A DNA stretch of 64,000 bases from Tethya wilhelma. Taxonomy: Eukaryota; Porifera; Demospongiae; Tethyida; Tethyidae. This document shows positions 1 through 11,400 of this stretch, piece by piece; positions within the stretch are counted from its first letter, which is position 1; the number at the start of each line of letters is the position of its first letter. The position numbers and the translations under genes were made by a program. The notes under the pieces are model-generated. The model was not told where the DNA came from. It saw only the letters and a list, made by a program, of their open reading frames with translations, and made no database searches. The stretch covers positions 19,908,994 through 19,972,993 of the forward strand of contig CAXIPT010000001.1 in the NCBI GenBank assembly GCA_964030475.1. The letters run 5' to 3'.

Positions 1-2
1 AG

Positions 3-104
3 AAGATCACGGCGATATTTGCAAAGATAAAGGAAGCAGTTGAGTGGTGTTTTGAGAAAGTACAGGAACTTTTCAAGAAACTGTATTCTTTCATAACTGG
101 TTAA
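3..104 (+). CDS. C-terminal tail of an unidentified protein (5' end outside window)
   Basis: An open frame enters from the left edge and reads 33 codons to a TAA at 102-104. The peptide is lysine-rich and amphipathic, with alternating hydrophobic and charged residues, as at the end of a helical or coiled-coil segment. I do not recognise it. It could be the last exon of a gene lying to the left, or a chance open frame. It cannot be part of the CACHD1-like gene that follows, because the stop precedes it and an assembly gap at 907 separates them. Confidence 0.3.
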   Translation, partial: KITAIFAKIKEAVEWCFEKVQELFKKLYSFITG

Positions 105-301
105 ATTATATATTATGAGGTGTAGTCCTCTGAGACTAAAGAACAGAGTTAGATAGTTGTTTATAGATGCTTAGTTTAGTTGCAGGAGAGGCTCATCTAT
201 TTGCTTGTGTACACTATACCTAACTGTGTTTTATAAATATGTTTATCACTAAATTTTAGAGATTGGCAGGTATGTAAGCGATGCGCGTAAATTGTATGGC
301 A

Positions 302-496
302 GGAAAGTTTTGTGGGGTACGTATAACTTTCACAGATGTCTCCCGTCAAACATTTTTGCATTTTAACTTTTGCAGATGAAGTCTGATCTCCATACGTACA
401 TTGTATATACGTTACAGAGAATTTCGTGGATAAAAACTTTCACAGATGGATCATGATCCACAAAAACCGTGAAAGTTAAACCCCACAAAACTTTCC
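302..496. repeat. short inverted-repeat (MITE-like) element
   Basis: A 16-bp arm starting ggaaagttttgtgggg at 302 is matched by its exact reverse complement at 481-496. Weaker pairing continues inward (ctttcac at about 328-334 against gtgaaag at about 467-473). The interior is non-coding. The size and structure suit a non-autonomous foldback element. Apart from it, 105-906 shows no gene signal. Confidence 0.55.
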
Positions 497-906
497 CACT
501 ATATGGTATACCTAAAATTAATGTGCGGGCCTAAAATTGCAAGCTGCAACACTCTCCATGCAGTATCTGTATACCTCCTGCTCTCTATCCATGGTAAAAC
601 TGGTGCCTACATGAGTTTACTGTACTTAGCTCTACATGTTTGTTTGAACTCATCTTAGATTATTTTTCTATAAGGAGCACATCACCTCATGAAGATAAAA
701 AGACCAAACAATCCTCACAATCTACCATACCTACAAACATTAATTAACATTGCATTTAAAACCCGATGCACCGTATGTATTCGAGTGAAAGTGTTCAAAG
801 AAAGAAGCAGGCTATCATGTAGCTGCTGTAATTTAAACCAAAGCTACGTTAAATTAAATTTATGTTGATTCCCAACCATTTGAATGCAATACTATTAATT
901 AATTTC

Positions 907-907
907 N

Positions 908-947
<40 letters not shown>

Positions 948-950
948 CCC
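907..950. repeat. (CT)n microsatellite with assembly gap
   Basis: A single N at 907 is followed by about 19 CT units and a C-run that leads straight into a splice acceptor (ctacag, ending at 960). The N probably marks a contig join. The upstream exons of the CACHD1-like gene are absent from the window and may have been lost here. Shorter CT, CA and GT runs recur in that gene's introns (about 1463-1480, 2107-2134, 2391-2429 and 3171-3202). Confidence 0.75.
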
Positions 951-960
951 CCCCCTACAG

Positions 961-2107
961 ACATCTGGTGACCTCCAGTGGTGCCTACCTCACCTTCCCT
1001 CCCGTCCATCTCAACAGGGAGTTCAACCCCACCATGACAGAGTGGTACCGCTCCACCCTCCCTCGTCCGGGGGTCATCACTCTCACACCCCCTCGATACG
1101 ACCCCCTGAGAGAGGGGGGCACTCTAGTGGTGTCAGCTGGGTATGCCATCAAGGCACCTTCATCTCAAAGGTAAGTTGTACATATAGGATCAGTTGAATG
1201 AGATCGGTTAGCGAGTGTGGAACTAGCTTGCAATGTAATATAAATAGAGAGATACATATATTGATGAAATTTGTAAGTATTGGGAGATGATGTACTTCAT
1301 AGTAGCCGGTCCTTTTCTGTTTTGATATGGTTGCATTTTAGTTGTTGATATTGAAAGATAGTGAATAGTTTGTTTAGTGTATGTGAGATTGTGATTCACC
1401 GTGTAATATTTTCATGAGTATAGATAGGCCTACATAGTACCTTGTACAACATGTAATAATTTCTCTCTCTCTCTCCCTCCCTCCAGCTCCCCCAGTACCA
1501 GAGACAGTGGTAACGTTCTCTCTGTGCTGGCTGCCGACCTGACCTTTGACTCTCTCCGTGTGTTCCTCCGTCAGGCCCTCCCTCAGTGTGCCTCCAACGA
1601 CGTCATATGCACCATCGTCGACGATCTTGGCAACTTCATTTACGGAGAGGAACTGAGCAACGAGCCTTCTTATCGTGGAGGAGCACACTTCATAGGACAG
1701 CCTTTGGGCTCCAACAGTTTGTTTGAGGTAAACTCTTAACACCAGGTCTAAGATAAAGTCCATCGTCATCACCAGATTTGACTACCGTATTACACAGCTG
1801 GAAATTTTCGCCAAAAGGCAATCACCAATTTTTAGTTTTGAGTATCAAGCAACCCCACCCCATAATTATAATTATTACAATAAATTATGATCGTTAAATT
1901 TCATGGGTATGTGTAACTAATATAAATTTATAGCTATTTGGTAAGTTGGCTAGTACAATACCCTTTTTTAATCATACATGATTTTGATGTTTTATTACAC
2001 AAAATTGAAGTTCAAAAGGTTGTTGTAATCTTTGCAGACTTTACTATACAGTTACAGTACATACTCTACAATGAACCTTTATTCTACCACACAATCATAT
2101 TTGAATT

Positions 2108-2138
<31 letters not shown>

Positions 2139-2386
2139 GTATCGTGCAATCATCCGTGACGTCCTCCGCAATACTCCCAGTCTCCTCACCAAGCAGCGAT
2201 GTGTCGATCACTTTAACACCTCGGTCAAGACCAGACGGTTCTTCCAATTTAACACTTCATTCGATTCTGCACACATCTCCTCAGAATCATGTATCAACTT
2301 TATGGTGAGGCCATAGTTAGTAGAGTAGTGTAAGGCTAAGCCTTCTGTTCGCTTTTGTCTGGACAGACAGATTCATACTAGCTCAT

Positions 2387-2430
<44 letters not shown>

Positions 2431-3168
2431 ACGTGTGTTTTTCATTCTGTCTTCAAGTGGTTGAAATTGATTCTGCTGTTTCAAGCTTAATATAATATTA
2501 TTTATAATATTATGCATACATAATTCAAAGCTATTCTTTTGTTTTTTCTTTTATTTTATCTTCAAAAGTGGCTGTAATTGATTCTATTCTTGCTATATAA
2601 CTTTTTTTTGCAGCTCCAAAGTATCCCGGACACTAATGCCTTCTTGATTGTGAGGGGGCGAGGGGATTGCAGGCGCAGCCTCATTTGTATCTGCAATTCA
2701 GATGTAAGTTAATCGATTCATCTCCGTTCTCAAACATGGATGAAGTTTACTTTTCTTTTTCAAACTGTGCATGCGTACAATGCAGTCTCGTTGTGTCAAT
2801 TGTGACGTCTTCAGAAGTGAAACGTGTGAGTGCCCCTGTACCTGTGCTGAAGACTGTGAGAAGACTACAGATCTAGAGTAAGTTCCAACACCTCTAGTAC
2901 ACAGGTTGCTGTGTGTTTAGTCTGGAGATCATATTTTACTGGTTTGTTATCTGTGCTTCTATCCTCTTGTGCAATAGTATTCTTGGATGCCCTCAACAAA
3001 CTTTTGAAGATCCTCGTTTTGAACAAGTGGCAAGCCCTGAGCAAGCGTTTGAAGATAATCTGTGCTTCAATCAAGGCTGCAACTGTAGGACAAGTTTTGA
3101 GTAAGTCTATGAGTCTACATGTATGTCTGTCTTGATTGTACTGCAAACTAGAAAGAAATTTGATGAAT

Positions 3169-3204
<36 letters not shown>

Positions 3205-4240
3205 CCTCCCTCCCTCTTTTAGCTCGTGCTCTGGTGTAAGGGAGTGTTCTTGGTGCCCTACTCAGAGGAAGTGTATCCACTACACTGAGTGTTGTGATGG
3301 AACTGGAGATTGCTGTGCAGACAAGCAGAATACTTATGGAGGATGTGTCACTCTAGTCAGTACCTGTTTTGACCGTAAGTACCCATTTCATATGCTGAGT
3401 ATTGTACAAACCTGTTTGATATGTGTATTAAATAGAATCTGGTTTGTACCATATGTATGTATGCATAACTTACGTATGATGATTTTAAACTGGGCTTGGT
3501 TTGGTGTGCATTAAATAGAAATTCTTTCATGTTAGTATGGTTGTACATAACAGTAGCCTTTTGATATCCTCTGTATGGTGTATGTATGTACAGAAAACAA
3601 TGGCCAATTCAACATCACGTGCCCCGTACCGGACAGCCCCTCCAACACAGCTCTCATCGTTGCCGTGGTGATCGGGTGTATCTTTGGCCTCCTCCTCATA
3701 GCCCTCTTCGTAGTCTTCATTGTCTGGTACCAGTGCTTCAGGATCGCAGACCCCAAGGACGAGACGAGTCGAGAGAGCGCTTTCGATTTTTCCAACAAGA
3801 GGACAGAGAGTACGAACCCCACGGCCATATCGGGGGGAGGATCGGAGATGAACGAGAAGACCCCTGTGACCAGTCCCAGTAACGGAGGATCAGAGGAGAC
3901 CCAGCTAGATTGTAAGTTTAGAATTATAGTATCCGATTGGGGTCATTAGAAGTCTTGTTGAGATGTACATCTATATTGTGTAGATGTATATCTATATTGG
4001 TGTGTTTGTGCACTGACTTGAATAGAGGCATTTTGGTTTTCCATCAATTTTTCATACTACACCATGTCTTTACCATTATAATTCTTCATACCAACATTCT
4101 GTCTTGCTGCTCTAGATTATTTTCTTTACCATTAATATAATTTTGTCATTGCCTTCATATTTTGTCTTTTTCTCTCCTTTCGCCCTTCAGCTAAAGTGGA
4201 CCTAGGAGATACACCAGCTAGTGATGAGGTCAATTCATAG
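961..4240 (+). CDS. CACHD1 / calcium-channel alpha2delta-like membrane protein, 3' exons
   Basis: Nine exons join with consistent phase and GT-AG borders: 961-1170, 1487-1727, 2140-2304, 2614-2703, 2786-2877, 2978-3100, 3223-3374, 3594-3911 and 4191-4240 (stop TAG). The first two exons resemble an extracellular Cache fold: an EWY...G-V-I-T-L-T-P stretch, then a V-L-A-A-D...I-V-D-D-L-G-N stretch, as in alpha2delta subunits and CACHD1. Next come Cys-rich segments (C-E-C-P-C-T-C and C-S-W-C-P...E-C-C-D-G-T-G-D-C-C). Exon 8 holds one strong transmembrane helix (about 25 residues of V/I/L/A/F), then a Ser/Thr/Glu-rich cytoplasmic tail. A single-pass helix with a tail fits CACHD1 better than GPI-anchored alpha2delta. 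The VWA part is not in the window. Role in channel modulation is family inference. Confidence 0.6.
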
Positions 4241-5202
<962 letters not shown>

Positions 5203-5235
5203 GCACCCTCTCACTTCTAATCTCTCAAAACAACT

Positions 5236-5251
5236 GGCTCTTCTTAGAGCC
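5236..5251 (+). terminator. histone mRNA 3' stem-loop
   Basis: The sequence ggctcttcttagagcc forms a 6-bp stem with a 4-nt loop, the conserved SLBP-binding hairpin of metazoan replication-dependent histone mRNAs. A purine-rich stretch (aaaagattt, about 5263-5271) downstream could be the U7 histone downstream element. It shows that H4 here is processed by cleavage without polyadenylation. Confidence 0.92.
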
Positions 5252-5388
5252 ACCACATTCACAAAAGATTTTTCACTTCAGAAACTTAATTTATTTATCA
5301 ATTTTTTAACCATGCATGTTTTACTTCTGTATCAGACTATAATAAAATTTCTTTATTCTAGGACATGTCATTAAAAGGTAAAATTATT

Positions 5389-8009
5389 TTAAATCAGGTT
5401 TTTCCGAATTTCTTCTGCTATGTTTTGATTGTAACTGTCAACAGCTTCAGCTAAGGATGACCATGTGGGGGGAGGTTGAACATTATTTAGCCAATTCTTT
5501 AACATTTCTCGAAGACAGTCATCTGCCTGTTGGTTGTCTGACTTGATGGTATCCAGTGATCCATCAGCTAGGTCCAAAAATACGCCAATATTGTACCACT
5601 TGCTAGCTAATGGAAGTAAAAGTTTCAGAGCAACTTTTAGCGTGGGTTTTTGAACAGTTTCCATACTAGCTGACAGCTTCTCTTCAAAATATTTAACTAT
5701 TTTAGCTTCTGGTTCTTGGTGGAGTTCACGGCATTCACGATCATACAAATACTGTATAGAACTGTTTTATCATCGATGGTCTTTCTTTGATAGTCAGCTC
5801 CTTTGGCTACAAGAAGTTCTACTGCAGCAAGAGAATTTGATTTCACGGCATAAAATAAAGCTGAGCATTTTCTAATATCAGTCATCTCTAGTTTAGCACC
5901 ATGTTTTAGAAGCTGTTCCATAACATGTGTATTTCCCCTCTCACTTGCTAGCATGAGGGCTGTACGTTCTCTGTTGTTTTTCACATTGACATAAGATTGA
6001 AGATCTGTAACACGATTCCCTCCTAGAATGAGTTCAACACCTTTTAATTTTGTGATGTCATTACTGGATTGGTTTGCTATCAATATCATTAGTGCTGTGT
6101 TCCCATCGCTATCTAGTACATTGGGATCACTACCATGGCTTAATAGTACCTCTGCGATCTTACAACTGTAGCGGTATCCACGACTGGCTATCAATAGTGG
6201 AGTATTCCCTCTGCTATCTTGGATATTAGGATCAGCACCACGACCTAACAACAGCTCAACAATTTTCAAATGACCACAACTAGTTGCTACCATCAGTGCA
6301 CTCTCCCCTGATTTGTTGAGCAAATCTACGTCAATGTCTTTTCTTTCTAACAGAAGTTCTACACATTTCACTTGACCTCCTCGACTTGCTACTATCAAAG
6401 CACAATCTCCGACATTATCCAGTATGTTAACCTGAACACCATGTTTTACAAGGAGCTCTACAAGGTCCTCATGTTCACATGAAACAGCTTTAAACAATGC
6501 TGTGGTACCATTGTATACAGCATCAACATTGGCTTCATGTTTTAGAAATAGTTTAGCAAGGTAATAGCTAGGCTCTGATTTATAGCTAATTGCCTCAATA
6601 AGGGCTGAGCTAAATAATTTGTCCTGAAGTACATCGTTTGAAGCGTGAGTGAGAAGAGCTTCAAGTGCAGGCATATCCCATTCACGAAAGATGGAATATG
6701 ATGTTCGTAAAGCTGACGATAAAACATCTACGTCAACTTTTGCTCCATGAGATAAAAGCTGCTTTACTGTTCCTACATGACAGCAAGAGTGGATGCACTC
6801 TTGATGACAGTAACTGTTCTGAATTGCACGCTTTAGTGGAGTGTACCCTTTGTGGCTAACATTAACATTGGCACCATTCTCCACTAGCAGACATACTATT
6901 TTGTAAGTGCTCTCTTTCTGACTTTCAACATATCTATGATTATCAAATACTCTTAGTAAAATGGGCCCATCTCTTGTTACATGATTAACATTTGCACCAT
7001 TCTTGATCAATAATTCAGCCATATTCGTGTCTTTCCTGTCAAAAGCTAACGATAAAGCAGTGAATCCATCAAACTTATTAGGGTAGCTCAGCTCATAGTT
7101 CACGTTGGCACCATAGTTTATCAGCATCTTTGCCGTATCAATATCGCCGTGACTACTTGCAATCATTAAAGGAGTTCGTCCATCATCACCCACAGCATTG
7201 ACATCAACTCCGTTGTCAAGTAATAGTTTTAAGCACTCCAGATACTTAATCTTTCTACTCTGCTCATAATAACGAGAATCTACTAATGCAGCAGTCAACA
7301 GTTTTTGGTACTTTGGATCTTTGACATTAACACCATGCTGAATCAGGAGTTGAGCACACTCTGTATGGCCTCCTTTACATGCATAGGCCAAAGGTGAATG
7401 TTTTGGCCATAGTTTAGGGTCAGACTCTGTTGAGGTAATATCGGCACCATGATCTAAAAGAAGCTCGAGAAGTCTAGATCGACCACGAGAGGCCACATCA
7501 TTTAAACAATCTTGTTGAATGCTGGCACCCATTTCTAGTAGTAATACAGCTGCTTCATTATGGTTGTTGGCAATAGCTAGATACAAAGCACTCTTTTTAG
7601 ATAGGTGACTTTTCTCATTGCCCCCCACATAGTCAACAATGGCACCATTTTGTATCAAAACATTCATGACTTCAACATACCCTTTGGCAGCAGCAGCACA
7701 CAATGGAGTCATATACGGACTGTCACCTTGCACAATATTCACCTCTACATCTTCTCTCTGTACGAGGAGCCTCACCACTTTCAGCTGATCTGCCTCACAG
7801 GCAGCCAGGAGAGGGGGCATGGGGTTGGAGCTACGCCAGACTAGACTAGTAGGTATTGGCTTGATAGGGCTAGGACTCTTGTAGTTCAGGTCAAATCCCT
7901 CTGGTATCAGAGATAGAATAGAAGAAACACGTTCAACGTCTCCAATACGTGCAGCGTCAGTTAGTTGAGTTCGATACAAGTGTATCTTCTTGTAATCTAC
8001 ACTTGCCAT
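5389..8009 (-). CDS. gene A: ankyrin-repeat protein with C-terminal death domain (frameshifted)
   Basis: The start at 8009 (MASVDYKK) is the one conserved in paralogs; an in-frame ATG 33 bp upstream exists. The family head (Y-R-T-Q-L-T-A-A, then PEGFDLNYKSP) covers residues 1-45. ANK repeats (G-x-T-P-L-x-x-A, L-L-x-x-G-A-x-x) run to about residue 745. The frame breaks near 5755: compared with gene F there are two extra bases (TA), which would end the protein shortly after. Past the break another frame continues with an intact death domain (LLLPLAS-W-NIGVFLDL, then DCLREMLKNWL, then PPTWSSLAEAV) to the stop at 5389-5391. The family role would be protein-protein recognition and death-fold signalling in the cytosol. 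Either a recent pseudogene or a sequence error. The 3' end converges on H4, 137 bp past its stem-loop. Confidence 0.8.
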
Positions 8010-8073
8010 GATGATCTCACCCGGGCTAGTTTGTTTTGACAAATTTTGAGCCTACAGGATGTGGAGGAGAGGA

Positions 8074-8084
8074 GGGAAAATCCC
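8074..8084 (-). promoter_or_regulatory. candidate NF-kB/Rel site upstream of gene A
   Basis: On the coding strand GGGATTTTCCC lies 65-75 bp before the gene A ATG and contains a perfect GGGRNNYYCC match. The equivalent place upstream of genes I and J has the same or a near-identical site. A GC-rich block (agcccagcccc) follows. The remaining intergenic DNA to 8463 holds the 3' flank of gene B and nothing else I recognise. Binding is inferred only from the consensus. Confidence 0.4.
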
Positions 8085-8463
8085 ATGTGAGCCCAGCCCC
8101 CACCCCGCCCCATCAACTGCATACGTATTTCCTGAAAATGTGCGCATGCATGTTGTTGGGAGTCTTGTGACAAATTCTGCCATGATCAGTGTTGCATTGA
8201 TCTAGAGTGTATCTTTTAAAAAGAAAGAGAAAAGTTACGACACTACAGGACTGACAGTGTGTTGATTGTACAATAACTATACAAAATCTATTATTGAAAC
8301 TATAGTAAATTTGTGAAAGTAACAAAAACATCAACAATAATCTAATTTGTTAATTCATTTTCTAACCACAAAATTTACTTATAACTGAAAAATAAGTATG
8401 CATTTATATAGTATAGTATTGCATGACTAATCCTTATTGTTTACTTATTTACACTTAATTGTA

Positions 8464-11400
8464 TCATGGCACAAACTTTGCCCCTCCTCCAGTCTCTTCA
8501 AGGCAGTAATGGACAAAATCAGCAGCTGCTTTGGCTGCAGTGAACTGCCAGTCATTGTTCTTTTGGTTGTCTCCATAGTCGGCAACTCCTTTGATCACGA
8601 TCACACTAAGAGGTCGGTGTTTAGCTGCATGTTCCATCCACTCAATCATGTTCAGTAGTGAGCACCCTTCCATTTCACCTCCGATGGTTTGAGACATTAG
8701 ATCCATGTATTGTTTCTTCAGTGATCTTGCTCTGAACAATGTCTCACAGCTCACAACGGTGCCTAGTTTAGCTTCAGAAGTTCGTTGTTGCTTTACTTCA
8801 GCAGTTTGTCCTTGCTTTATTGATACCTCAAAATGTTTTAATGTTTTCCATTCATAAGTCTTTTTGAAATACCTCAAGAGCTCATTCTTTATTGGAATAC
8901 GTGGGCCTTGTTGTTTAATTTCTGTTGACCCACTTGTATCATCAACAATAACTTGTGAGGCATCTTCAATGTGATCTGACACCATTACATCACCAAACTT
9001 GATAGAGTCTCTGTCCCTTCCATACCCAACTCCAACTGCAATGATGGCTTCTACTTTGGGAAAAAAATCCAAAGCCAGTTTGAGTTCAATTTCTGATTTC
9101 TTGCCTTTTTCTGTTGTCAAAACAGCAACTGTGTATCCACCAAAAATCCCAATCACAGAGTTATTCTCAGGTAGAAGGAGGGCTCTTTCAAGGGTTATGC
9201 TATTACTAATGGTTGGTGGTTCCAGTTTTTCGTACACGGCCCACTTTTCATTTTCATTACATGTGAGGAGAATCAGCTTAACAGCTTTAATTAGAAGCTT
9301 GGAATCTACTTCTATATTGGTAAGGGGCTTGTGAGCTTGAATGATTTCCTTGAGTCTCTTTTCCATATACATAGGCTCTTCTGTACATGAAGCTATTGGT
9401 GTCTTTGCAGAAGTGCAAGATTCTCCAGTTTCTGTCTCACTCTTAAACCAAACTGAAAAGCCTTGGGGCAACTCTGAGACTCTAGCTCCACCTTGTCTTT
9501 TGCACAATAAGTATTGAGAACCACCTTCATTAGTATTTATACATGTAGCAGGATGCAAATTTGATTCACATTCAGAGTTTTTGCAGTAGAAACTCAGCTT
9601 ATGTTCAGCATTTGAATAACAATTTAATGTTAACTTAGTTGACAAACTCCTAATACCATCTTCTACATAAGTACGAACTTTATCACAAGTGTTACTTTGC
9701 TTTACATCATATCCAGTATTAAAGGCTGTTCCATGCTCATATGAGTGGATGAGCTCCAAGAAAGTGGGGTGGATCTTGAGTGTGATGATATCACAAGAGC
9801 TGACAAGAAATGATACTTGGTTTCGGAAGACAATATCAGTTTTCAATTCCCATTTGAACTTTGTCCCAATCTTGTTTGTGAGGAGGTATACAATGAGAGC
9901 TCCAGCGAGACCTTTGGGGCAGTAGCCACACTTGAATGTGATCAGCAATGGAGGAATGTCTGAGTTCTGAGGTAAGGACTGAAATTCACACTCTTCAGAA
10001 TGGGTACGAACACATATGCAGGGGAAGAATTTCTTAAGCACTGATAGATGAATTTCTGCACTTCGACCATGAGGTAAGGGTTGTGGTACAGATTCAGAGT
10101 GTGCAAGAATACAAGGCATAAAAAATTTCTTTTCACCTTCTTCTTGAAATGAAGCAATTATTTGAAGACTTTCCAGCAATGCCAGGAGCTTCTCAGGGGA
10201 AATCATTGAAACTGTACATTGTTGAACTGCTTGGAAGTCATTTAATGTAAAAATACCCTTCTTTCTGAACTCATTTAAAGGCTGTTTACCTACATTTTCG
10301 AAGGTGAAAGTGGTCAAAATCAATTTGGTGACCATATCAAACAGGATTTGTGGGTCACGAATCACAATCTCATGTAGACCAGGTGTTAGGAAGTGACGGA
10401 TTAGTCCAATCTTCATTTGTAGAAACCACAGTGCATGGTCCAGCTCTTTAGTGTCTGTAATGCCACAGTCTTTGGCGATAGAGAAACATTGTTCGTAACT
10501 AATGATGCTATCTTTGATCATTTCTTGTCGAAGAACAAGGCTGAAGATTAGCCAGTGAGTGGGAAAGTGAGCTTTGAACTCACTATGAAAGACAACACGT
10601 TCAACACCTGATCGTATCTTCTTGAAGTCTGAGTCATCCTCTGAGAAATTGTTGACTGTGTACATTAGCTGTGATTCAGTGGAATTCTGAACTATCTCTT
10701 CTTTATAATAGTGTGTTGGCTCAATAATTTTTCGAAGAACTTTATCTATTTTCTTGATCTCTGAATCAGCAGTAGCTGGGTTGAGCTTGTCTTTGTGAGT
10801 TCCAACAATGAACATCTTGGGTTTTAAGGAAACACTCTTCACTTGTGAACCTTTGTTAGTGAATGTCCCCATTGAAGCTACACTGGCGAGAGTTTGAAGG
10901 ATTGCTTCCACCACAGTGAGGGTAGACTGGTATGGCTTTGACCTTCCACCTTCAGGAAGATGGTACTCAATTGTAAATCGTTGGTTGAGGTCTTGATCAA
11001 GACGAAAAGTGAAGAAGAAAACAGAAGGCCCTGACACCAACAGAGGAATCACTTCTTGAAACTCCACTTGTCCTCCAGTATCAGTCAGATAAAATGACCA
11101 AGAATTCTCAAAGAGTTCACGAAGGGACTCCAAGCCTTTTCCTTCAATAGCAGCTCTGAATACTTCCATTGGAGGTATGTATCCTTCTGGGTATGGAGCT
11201 GTGTAGTCTTCTCTTAGAAATGGAGTTGTAACACTCTGTTCAGTGGCAGACAGAGGCTCATTGACATGGGACTGCTCCATAGGTGAGGTAATCTCCACTT
11301 CACTTTGTATCAAAGTGGAAGCAGATTGTGCTATCACTGTACTATCAGTGAGTTGGGTAGTAGCTGGTTGCTGTGGTTGGGATGTGGTGGCTAGTTTCAT

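Noticed and set aside
862..1197. 111-codon frame beginning with a Ser-Leu repeat
   Set aside because: It translates the CT microsatellite and then the wrong frame of the first CACHD1-like exon; the Cache-domain frame with consistent splice phases is preferred.
5700..5760. Programmed ribosomal frameshift explaining the gene A break
   Set aside because: No slippery heptamer with a downstream structure is evident, and paralog F has no frameshift; a plain 2-bp indel is simpler.
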